Source: Chitinophaga jiangningensis
GTDB lineage: Bacteria; Bacteroidota; Bacteroidia; Chitinophagales; Chitinophagaceae
DNA: 64,000 nt
Assembly: GCF_900142605.1 (NCBI RefSeq)
Contig: NZ_FRBL01000003.1
Location: forward strand, 124,001 to 188,000
Reading direction: 5' to 3'
The notes under the pieces are model-generated. The model saw only the letters and a list, made by a program, of their open reading frames with translations. It did no database searches and was not told the DNA's origin. Shown here piece after piece: positions 27,849-35,248 of the stretch (position 1 is the stretch's first letter; each line of letters begins with the position of its first letter). Position numbers and translations under genes: made by a program.

Positions 27849-28673
27849 ATGCGTAGTGTTTTATTTTTTTCATTTATTCTCGGTTGTTTCTTATCAGCAA
27901 ACGGACAGGTAGCTAGTAATACTATTTCGTGTGAAGTAAGTGATCGGGAAACCACAGTTATACTTTTTCCTGTTGCCATCAAAAATATTGACCGTGGCAG
28001 TTCAGATATAAAGGTGGCCATTCAACCAGGGGCTGATCATATAGTGAAATTGAAGGCTGAACATCCATATGCAACTCCAACAAGTATGCATATATTTGCC
28101 GACAATGGGAGAGTGTATACAATGAAGGTAGTTTTTTCGAGTAGTATTAAGGAGTATACCCTGGACTACTCAAAAGATACTGTCAGTTATTCTATTATCA
28201 ATAACCTGCCAGTAAATCGGTCTAATGGGCAGCCAGCCCTGTCAGAAAGTCTACAGAGAAAAATCTCCACAATTACCCTGGCAAAACCATTTTTACGTAA
28301 ATCTCGGACAGCGTTCAAAATGAAACTGCAATTAAATACTATCCACTATGATGATGAGAACTTGTACTTCAGTTGTACATTATCAAATAACTCTAATCTC
28401 CCATACGAGCTAAACTTTGCCCATATGGCCATTTCAGACCTTCGTGTAGTTAAAAGGTCGGCTATTCAAGAGGTTGAGGAGATACCTATATATTTTTCTC
28501 CAATAGGACTTATACCTGGAAATGCTAGCCAAAAGCTCGTTTTTGTATTGAAAAGGTTTAGTATACCCAATCAAAAGAAATTTTTATTGGAGTTGTATGA
28601 AAAGGGTGGGGGACGAAACCTACAGTTAACCTTGTCTAATCGTGTCCTATTCAAAGCCAAACCTATATACTAA
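27849..28673 (+). CDS. traN: Conjugative transposon protein TraN (DUF4138, VirB9-like)
   Basis: A 274-aa protein with signal peptide RSVLFFSFILGCFLSANGQ, then the DUF4138 pattern: TTVILFPVAIKNIDRGS, YTMKVVFSS, and later LYFSCTLSNNSNLPYELNF and KRSAIQEVEEIPIYF. TraN is the outer-membrane-side partner of TraM. It is the last recognisable tra gene here; traO, traP and traQ, which normally follow, are replaced by the palindrome at 28703-28901. Confidence 0.9.
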   Translation: MRSVLFFSFILGCFLSANGQVASNTISCEVSDRETTVILFPVAIKNIDRGSSDIKVAIQPGADHIVKLKAEHPYATPTSMHIFADNGRVYTMKVVFSSSIKEYTLDYSKDTVSYSIINNLPVNRSNGQPALSESLQRKISTITLAKPFLRKSRTAFKMKLQLNTIHYDDENLYFSCTLSNNSNLPYELNFAHMAISDLRVVKRSAIQEVEEIPIYFSPIGLIPGNASQKLVFVLKRFSIPNQKKFLLELYEKGGGRNLQLTLSNRVLFKAKPIY

Positions 28674-28702
28674 ATAGGCTGGAATCATGTACGCATCGGC
28701 TC

Positions 28703-28901
28703 AGATAACTGTTGTGTAGGTGAATGTAGCATCCGTGTATGAAACAGTAAAATCTCCACGTGCCATAAAAAGGCGGGGTCCGACATCCGAATACCTACAC
28801 GCTCGATTGCGTGTAGGTATTCGGATGTCCCCATTTATAGCGCGGAGATTTTACTGTTTCATACACGGCTGCTTTCTTTTGTGCCTACACAACAGTTATC
28901 T
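28703..28901. repeat. 199-bp nested palindrome
   Basis: Three concentric inverted repeats share a centre near 28805. Outer: 18 bp, perfect, 28703-28720 with 28884-28901. Middle: 25 bp, perfect, 28733-28757 with 28844-28868, extending outward to 28728/28873 with one mismatch. Inner: 20 bp, perfect, 28783-28802 with 28809-28828, around a 6-nt loop. The motif GTGTAGG or its complement occurs four times. It lies between traN and the DUF6943 gene and codes for no convincing protein. It could be a MITE-like element, a structured RNA, a transfer- or replication-origin-like hairpin, or a recombination scar; no target-site duplication is seen. Confidence 0.9.
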
Positions 28902-28937
28902 ATCACCGCTGCCCGGCAGCATTAAAACATTAAGAAT

Positions 28938-29342
28938 ATGGAAAGTTTTAAATTAAAAACGTTTAATCCTAAAAAGCCCAGTGAAAATGTAGCCTTCTAT
29001 TGCTTGATGAAAGGCGCAAATGCAGGTAAGCCTACTTATAAATCCAGGGATTATTGTTATGAATTTATTTGTGAACCAGATCGTGCAGTTTTTTACTATT
29101 CTGTCGTGAAACTAATGTGGGAGGTGGGTATATATAGGCTATATACAACCGGTTGGTCTTTCAAAACAATTTCGATTAAATATCTAACCTGTGTATTGGA
29201 ATCGACGCTTGTCGCTCATCAGTATATTTCGGACTACCTTGGAAATTTCTATTTTCTACAAGGGAAGCCTTTGGTGGATAAGGAGAAGATTTTACTTCAT
29301 AAAATGTTTATAAGGCTCATTGAGTTGGAAAAAGTGACCTGA
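28938..29342 (+). CDS. DUF6943-like small protein
   Basis: A 134-aa protein. The opening FKLKTFNPKKPSENVAFYCL, then KGANAGKPTYK and LMWEVGIYRLYTTGWSFKTI, resembles DUF6943, a family I associate with Bacteroidetes conjugative elements. It has no signal peptide or membrane segment. Function unknown. It begins 36 bp after the large palindrome, so its expression might be affected by that structure. Confidence 0.65.
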   Translation: MESFKLKTFNPKKPSENVAFYCLMKGANAGKPTYKSRDYCYEFICEPDRAVFYYSVVKLMWEVGIYRLYTTGWSFKTISIKYLTCVLESTLVAHQYISDYLGNFYFLQGKPLVDKEKILLHKMFIRLIELEKVT

Positions 29343-29718
29343 TGAAAATAGAATTAATGGAGTACGAAACTTAGTTTAGGTATTCTTTATTAGCCAACAA
29401 CTTTATTACTTTTGTTAGCTATGATTCTTTGGCTTATTTTAGGTGGATAGATTATATACTCGACAAGCTACAAGATAACTTTAGCATTATGTTATAATAC
29501 TTCAATTTGTGGAAGGATCCTAACCCAATTGGAGATATTGCAAGATTGTTAATAATCAAGTTACTTTCAATTTAAGTCTCCAGGAACATAACATACGTGT
29601 TACCTTTATTATTTTTTATCTTCATGGAAATTGGGTCCATATGACAAAAGGATACAAATGGTCCTTTTGTATCGCAAGCTATTAATCTATAATTATATAT
29701 ACTGGAATCGCTTACATC
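29343..29718. other. Intergenic with overlapping inverted repeats
   Basis: No gene seen. Just upstream of the ATPase gene two mutually exclusive inverted repeats overlap: ACAAAAGGA (29644-29652) with TCCTTTTGT (29662-29670), and GATACAAA (29651-29658) with TTTGTATC (29666-29673). This could be a regulator binding site or a switchable leader hairpin 46-75 bp before the start codon. Confidence 0.45.
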
Positions 29719-31698
29719 ATGAAAATAGTCTTTAAAGGTAAATATAAATCATTAACAGACTTTGAAGCAGAAGCATTGCCCAAGTTTGTCGTTTTGATTG
29801 GAAAAAATGGAACAGGTAAGTCTCAATTTCTTAGATTGATGAATGAGGCATCTTACTTTAATATGGGACAAGTAAAGGACTATACTACAGGTAGTATTCT
29901 GCCGGGTACTATTCTTTCTGTGACCCCTGCACCTCTTAATATCCAAATTGAGAACCTTGAATTATTTCAGAGTGAGAGTCCTAAACAGGAAATCTTATCC
30001 GCCCACATGAATCAGAATGTAAATACATTTTTTAGTCTGGGACCAATTTATTTGAAGTTTTTAGAAACTGCAATCCCAAATGGATTAGATATTAACACAC
30101 TTACACCTGAAATTAATTTAATCGATTTTTTGAAAGATGGAACTATAGCGGAGAAAGAAAACCAAATTAGGCAATTGGACTACTTATTTAATCCCCAGAT
30201 TGGCTCTCATCCCCTTGGAATCAAAGCAATTCAGAAAATTTTAATCAGTCGTGATTCCATAAGGATGGGACTTGAAGTGGCTGCATTTAAAGGTAAATCA
30301 TTATCTGAACTGGTTCAAAATGATTTTTATTCCACTCCTTTGAGTGAAGCTGTATTTGCAAATTACTTTTTATATCCTCAGCAACTTGAAAGTTTGTTTT
30401 TCGGTTATGCTAGAAAATGGTTGTATAATTCAATTGAATATTTACATAAAAAAAATGAGAGAGGTGCGCTTTCTCCAGATGCGTTTAGCGAGAAATTTAA
30501 AGCACCGTGGCTAATTATTAATGATATCCTTTGTGATAATGATTTGCCGATTAGAGTTTCCGAAATTAACCTGATTGACTTCAGACCTGAAACTATTATT
30601 GATTTTTATTTTTACAATGCAATAACCAATGAAAGAATTTTGGTGCAAGATTTTTCATCAGGAGAAAGAATAATCGTCGGTTTAATAGTAAGATTATTTA
30701 TGTCAAACAATTATTCAGAGAATCTAACTTTTCCCGATCTGCTCCTTCTTGATGAACCAGATGCGCACTTGCACCCTCAAATGACATCAATACTTTTGCG
30801 GGTTTTATATGAAACCTTTGCAAAGAAATTTGGAATTGCAGTTATAATGTCAACTCATAGCATTGCCACAATAGCATTAGCAGAAGAAGAAAGTATTTAT
30901 CAGATCCAGAACATCCCAAAGACAAACATTGTAAAAGTTAGCAAGGATGAGGCATTAGGACATTTAACGCACGAGCTTCCTATGCTTAGTATTGACTATA
31001 AGCGCCACAAACAAATATTTGTAGAAAGCCCATCGGATCAAAAGTATTACCAAAATATATTTAATAAATATCGAACTGAATTTAAGCCGCCAGCTAATCT
31101 TTACTTTATTACTACCGGATATGGGAAGACTAATTGTGATTCGGTAATAAAAATCACAAATGAAATTAGAGCATCTGGTAATAGAACCTCATTTGGTATT
31201 GTTGACTGGGATGCAAAAAAAAATCCTACGCAAGAAATTTATGTTCATGGGCATCTAGCAAGATATTCAATTGAGAATTTCATACTTGATCCCATTTATC
31301 TCGTTGCTTTATTTGTTTCTAAGAATCAAGCGGATGGTGTAAGTGAACTTGGGTTTTCTTCCATTTCCAATCCGTATAATATTGGACAAGATACTGAAGT
31401 TGATTTGCAAAGATACGCTGACTGGGTTGTAAAGCGTCTCACTACCAAATTTAAGGAATTTAATACATCTGAAAAGGTAACGGTTTCCTATGCTAATGGT
31501 AAAAAAATTGATTTGCCAAGCTTTTATTTACAGATTAAGGGACATGATCTTCAGACAAAGTTGAAAGTTGTTTTTAAGTCCTTAAGTAATTATAATGATA
31601 CAGATCTTTTGAATGATATGTCTGATGTAGTTGCTAAGTGTTATCCATTTGTACCAATCGAGTCCTATAATTTGATTCGGGATTTGACAAATTCATGA
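29719..31698 (+). CDS. OLD-like AAA/ABC ATPase with C-terminal TOPRIM-like domain
   Basis: A 659-aa protein. Walker A GKNGTGKS is at 28-35, the signature-like SSGERIIVG is near 315, Walker B LLLLDEPDAHLHP has D345-E346, and the H-loop STHS is at 378-381. The C-terminal part carries IFVESPSDQKYY (E436) and SFGIVDWDAKK (D496, D498). This acidic pattern matches a TOPRIM/DUF4435-type metal site as in OLD nucleases and related phage-defence ATPases. No partner gene (UvrD-like GajB or similar) is adjacent, so it would be a single-gene system. The predicted role, phage-triggered nuclease, is inferred from the family and the island setting. It is preceded by the inverted repeats at 29644-29673. Confidence 0.8.
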   Translation: MKIVFKGKYKSLTDFEAEALPKFVVLIGKNGTGKSQFLRLMNEASYFNMGQVKDYTTGSILPGTILSVTPAPLNIQIENLELFQSESPKQEILSAHMNQNVNTFFSLGPIYLKFLETAIPNGLDINTLTPEINLIDFLKDGTIAEKENQIRQLDYLFNPQIGSHPLGIKAIQKILISRDSIRMGLEVAAFKGKSLSELVQNDFYSTPLSEAVFANYFLYPQQLESLFFGYARKWLYNSIEYLHKKNERGALSPDAFSEKFKAPWLIINDILCDNDLPIRVSEINLIDFRPETIIDFYFYNAITNERILVQDFSSGERIIVGLIVRLFMSNNYSENLTFPDLLLLDEPDAHLHPQMTSILLRVLYETFAKKFGIAVIMSTHSIATIALAEEESIYQIQNIPKTNIVKVSKDEALGHLTHELPMLSIDYKRHKQIFVESPSDQKYYQNIFNKYRTEFKPPANLYFITTGYGKTNCDSVIKITNEIRASGNRTSFGIVDWDAKKNPTQEIYVHGHLARYSIENFILDPIYLVALFVSKNQADGVSELGFSSISNPYNIGQDTEVDLQRYADWVVKRLTTKFKEFNTSEKVTVSYANGKKIDLPSFYLQIKGHDLQTKLKVVFKSLSNYNDTDLLNDMSDVVAKCYPFVPIESYNLIRDLTNS

Positions 31699-31924
31699 TT
31701 AATAAATTGAATTTGATGAACAAAAAGCTGGTTTTATTGTGTTGTCTTCCCAATAACTACGCGTTGAAAACAAAAGTTAAGTTTTGCAGTTAGATACTAT
31801 TTCAAATTTAATTTGTTCGGCTAAAAAGGCTAACTGAAACAACTAAAAGAGAATTTTTGAAATAGACGATTTTTCGTTACTCATTTTTATGTGCTTATAC
31901 TTTACTATTCAGAATTTTGTTTGT

Positions 31925-31952
31925 ATGGTGCCAGCAATACTCCTGGCACCAT
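31925..31952. terminator. Hairpin between convergent ATPase and terpene synthase genes
   Basis: A perfect 10-bp stem, ATGGTGCCAG (31925-31934) and CTGGCACCAT (31943-31952), with an 8-nt loop lies 18 bp after the terpene synthase stop. It has no strong T tract on either side. Nothing else is recognised in 31699-31970. Confidence 0.5.
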
Positions 31953-31970
31953 CATGAACTTCTTAATTAA

Positions 31971-32972
31971 TTATGATTGAATAATCCCTCTTGGCACGTT
32001 GTCGTAAATGTGTGGGTATCGCGTTGATATTTTAGTAGACCAAAAAACATTTCCCGATATCAAATACTTTAACGCCATTATTTGTTTATGTAATTCCTCG
32101 CGAAATGCTGGATACCGATTCATTAACTCTAATGAATTTGCGATAAATAGGTTCATTTCATCATCGTGGAATTTTGCAGCTGCTGTTATACCATTCTCAA
32201 TAGTCAAATTGTAGAATTTCATGAGTACTGTAACGAGGTTGAAGTCTGCTCCTGATGTGGATTGTTCTAGTTCTTTTCCTAAAGAAAATAGATCATTTGA
32301 ATAACAAATGACATTTCGTGCATTGATTATCATATTTTTATAAATCTGATCGCTTTTAACTTGACCAGGTAATTGGCAAGCTGCCATTAATGGCATAGAG
32401 TCTGTTGCTAAGTGTGCTGCGCCTAAATACTGGCGCATTTCAATATAGGATTTGAGGGTTGGCGCATCCCCTGCTAAAGCTGTACTAAGTTGCCACTTAC
32501 CTCCTAAAAACATATCTCGTATGTTTTCGATAAAAATTGTTAACCAGGTAGCAGTACCAATTGAACTAAGTCGTTTCCATATATCCGAAAAAGCTATTAG
32601 CATGTTATCATTACAGTCATTTGATAGACCCTCTGTCAGAATGGAAAAGTACTTGTCAGCCAGATGCTGCATGGCAGCCATAGAATTAATCATGGTTGTT
32701 TCATCCAGGTCGTCATCCAATAGAAAGAGATAAGTGTTCAAATCGCACCAAACAAATAATGCCTCTTCGGTAGCAAACGGATAACTAGAGACTATCATTG
32801 AGGCAAATTTCTGTCTGGTATAGAATTGCTCATGTTCGGGCGACTTAATCAAACTAAACTTTCTTAGCCATAATCTGGTGTGAGTTTCAACTTTTTCAGC
32901 CAAGAGTGCATTTTCATACGGAATGAATGGGCAATGCAATTTTGGAATCGCATACAATTTAAACTGTGGCAT
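31971..32972 (-). CDS. Class I terpene synthase (bacterial terpene cyclase)
   Basis: A 333-aa protein, normal length. Every catalytic landmark is visible: the Asp-rich motif LLDDDLDE (D86, D87, D90), the pyrophosphate-sensor R180 in EMRQYLG exactly 46 residues before the NSE triad, N226-D-x-x-S230-x-x-x-E234 in NDLFSLGKE, and a C-terminal RY in STRYPHIYD. It should ionise a linear prenyl diphosphate and cyclise it; chain length and product cannot be read from sequence. No prenyltransferase, P450 or other tailoring gene is nearby. It is cargo on the island, in the same orientation as the histidine kinase 209 bp upstream. Confidence 0.88.
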   Translation of the reverse strand: MPQFKLYAIPKLHCPFIPYENALLAEKVETHTRLWLRKFSLIKSPEHEQFYTRQKFASMIVSSYPFATEEALFVWCDLNTYLFLLDDDLDETTMINSMAAMQHLADKYFSILTEGLSNDCNDNMLIAFSDIWKRLSSIGTATWLTIFIENIRDMFLGGKWQLSTALAGDAPTLKSYIEMRQYLGAAHLATDSMPLMAACQLPGQVKSDQIYKNMIINARNVICYSNDLFSLGKELEQSTSGADFNLVTVLMKFYNLTIENGITAAAKFHDDEMNLFIANSLELMNRYPAFREELHKQIMALKYLISGNVFWSTKISTRYPHIYDNVPRGIIQS

Positions 32973-33181
32973 AGTGAAATGTCTTAGGTTAGGAAATAGT
33001 GCTGTAATTAGTCTAATGTTAATTTAATAAACACCTGGATAACTTAATTATGCAATATTCTCCAAACTACAATTTCATTTTACCACTATTAATTAATCTT
33101 GTCTAGTTCGGGTTATTTTTAGCTCATATAATAGTGTATTTCAAGGGCTCTTAGTATCTAGTATTTTATTAATTGTCCCCT

Positions 33182-34537
33182 TTATTTTTTATAACCAAGC
33201 TTACTAATATTGGATTTTGGAAGCAGAACATGAAACGCAATTAAATCTTCTTCACAAGTTACAGTTAGCGATCCGTTCATCGTTTCAATGCACTTTTTTG
33301 ATACAGATAGTCCAATCCCTACACGTTTTGAATTAGTCCTTTCGATTCGCGAGTGGCTATCTGTAAATAATTCATCTATTTGCGTTGAACTTAATTTTTC
33401 CTTAACCGAATTTTTTACGCTTATTAATATAGAATTTATATTAGCTCGAAGTGAAACCACAATCTCAGTTTTTTTTGTTCCATATCGAATAGCATTTTGA
33501 AGGAGATTGTTAATTACCATTTTCGTCATTGAAATGTCCGCGACGATAGGAGGGATTGGAGAGTTTTGAACAAGTCCTGTAAATGTTAGCACTTTTTCTT
33601 CATGCTGGGCATAAAGCTCATTCAGTTTGATCATTTCTGTGATGACTTCTTCCAATTCACATAGTTCATAATTAGGTTCGATTTGGCCACGTTCCAATCT
33701 GTCGGCATTCAGAAGATTGGAGCCTAACCTCTGTAAATTAGAGTGAGCTATGAAAAAATAATTAACTAACTCTTTAACTTCAGGTTGATTTTGTACCTTT
33801 TCCAATACAAGTTCCGCCATAGGCATAGTCATATTTAGCACGAGGTTCATTTCATGTGCGACTGATCTTAGATGATGATTTCTTATAGAGTTAAGGCCCT
33901 GCTCGTGAATAATCAATTCATCCTGCCCCTTGATAACTTTTTCTTTTGTATCTAACATACCATTTTTGATCTTGGCAAAAACTCCGAAAATGGCAACAAC
34001 AAGTGTGAAAACGCACAGTATTCCTATTCTTTCCAACCAATTTTGTTGAGCAATTGTCCGACTCAAGGCCACGTCGATTCGGTAGTCATATCCTATGATT
34101 AAAATGGAGAGAATTAACAATGAGAAAATCAGGCTGGCAATAATTTCTGCTTTTGTCTGAAAAACAAACATTGCAGCGCCAGCCAAAAAGAAAAGCATCA
34201 GGATAATACTAAGTGTCGGACCTAAGATAATTCCAAAATATAATGTGGCAAGATTTAATGTTAAAAGGAATAATATATTTGCGCATTTAGGTCTACGTAT
34301 TACATTAAGGAATACGACTCCGGTCAGCATTGCAATTTCAATACTTCCGCCGAGCAAAACTCTTGAGTCGTGGAGATAATAACTGAAGATGGGGGCGATC
34401 GTCAGATTTATGGCAATAATCCCTAAACAGAAGTAATTAATGATTTTAATAACCGCACGTGTGTAGATGTCGAATTGCGGCATTGATAAATCCTCTGAAT
34501 CATTTTGAATGGAAAGCAGGTTTTGTCTGGATTTCAT
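33182..34537 (-). CDS. Membrane sensor histidine kinase
   Basis: From the ATG at 34537 (MKSRQNLLSIQNDSEDLSMP) about 451 aa; a frame from 34699 adds an unlikely leader. About six membrane helices (CLGIIAINLTIAPIFSYYL to IGILCVFTLVVAIFGVFA) are followed by a helical linker, an H box with the probable phospho-acceptor H228 in VAHEMN, an N box NNLLQNAIRYG and a G box VGIGLSVSKKC. There is no receiver domain and no response regulator gene adjacent. The membrane part resembles 7TM/MASE-type sensors and has little periplasmic sequence, so a lipophilic or intramembrane ligand is possible. The adjoining terpene synthase makes a terpenoid signal conceivable but unproven. Confidence 0.82.
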   Translation of the reverse strand: MKSRQNLLSIQNDSEDLSMPQFDIYTRAVIKIINYFCLGIIAINLTIAPIFSYYLHDSRVLLGGSIEIAMLTGVVFLNVIRRPKCANILFLLTLNLATLYFGIILGPTLSIILMLFFLAGAAMFVFQTKAEIIASLIFSLLILSILIIGYDYRIDVALSRTIAQQNWLERIGILCVFTLVVAIFGVFAKIKNGMLDTKEKVIKGQDELIIHEQGLNSIRNHHLRSVAHEMNLVLNMTMPMAELVLEKVQNQPEVKELVNYFFIAHSNLQRLGSNLLNADRLERGQIEPNYELCELEEVITEMIKLNELYAQHEEKVLTFTGLVQNSPIPPIVADISMTKMVINNLLQNAIRYGTKKTEIVVSLRANINSILISVKNSVKEKLSSTQIDELFTDSHSRIERTNSKRVGIGLSVSKKCIETMNGSLTVTCEEDLIAFHVLLPKSNISKLGYKK

Positions 34538-34869
34538 GGGAGGTGGTGTTAAAAATAATGGCGTATTGTGATTGAATTTAAATTTGGTCAATAAAATGCT
34601 CAAAAGGGCACTATTGTGAATGAGGGACTGTAATTTAACAATTTGATGGTATTTTAGCAAAAATATACTTAAAATTACCTTGTTTATTACGTTGGACATA
34701 TTAGACGGGCTAATCAGAGAACGAGAAAGGAAACTAATGTGTTTTGATTGCTGCCCTTGATTCGATAGGGATATTTTAAAAAAAAATATTATATATATTT
34801 AAGTAGGTTGATTTATAGGGAATGCTAAAAGCCCTAAGTACCGTGCTAAGTATAAGATTGACACTATCA

Positions 34870-34934
34870 CATAAACTGCGTAAATGTTAAAAATCGGAGA
34901 CAATTCCCAATTTTTAACATTTACGCAGTTTATG
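34870..34934. repeat. 25-bp perfect inverted repeat with 15-nt loop
   Basis: The arms are 34870-34894 and 34910-34934 with no mismatch. It sits between the truncated XRE gene and the kinase gene, both on the minus strand. It lacks a T tract, so it is not a standard terminator. It may be a remnant of a small palindromic element, or an operator or structured leader upstream of the kinase. Confidence 0.85.
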
Positions 34935-34956
34935 AGATAAACGCCTGCAATCAACC

Positions 34957-35148
34957 TTAGCAGTGCATCTTTGTCTTTAATTGGCAGCGCTTCAATCTCT
35001 TTAAATACCGGATATTATCTGCATCGTGCAGTGCTTCACTGGCTTTATCGGCGAAGCTGCCAAAAATTAGATAATCCACAGAGGTATCTAATACCTCAGC
35101 AATTTTTTTATTTCCTTCCTCAGGGGGCTGCGCGACTTTTAGTATCAT
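34957..35148 (-). pseudogene. Truncated XRE-family regulator
   Basis: A 63-codon frame. PPEEGNKKIAEVLDTSVDYLIFGSFADKASEALHDADNIRYLKR matches the second half of Bacteroidetes HTH_XRE regulators, where the DNA-binding helices come first and are followed by SVDYL(I/L)(F/Y)G. The first roughly 40 residues with the HTH are absent and the C-terminus ends abruptly (RCQLKTKMHC), so both ends look broken. Probably a remnant of a regulator of earlier cargo. Confidence 0.6.
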
Positions 35149-35248
35149 AGGACCTTATCTGCGCGTCTTTGCTCTATTTCAAAACAAAGACAATTCACAA
35201 AACTCCATTGGGTAGAAGCAAAAAAAATGTGAATTTCATGTTTATCCA

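Noticed and set aside
28703..28901. Interpreting the palindrome as a terminator or CRISPR repeat unit
   Set aside because: Far longer than a terminator, no T tract, and no regularly spaced direct repeats with unique spacers anywhere in the window.
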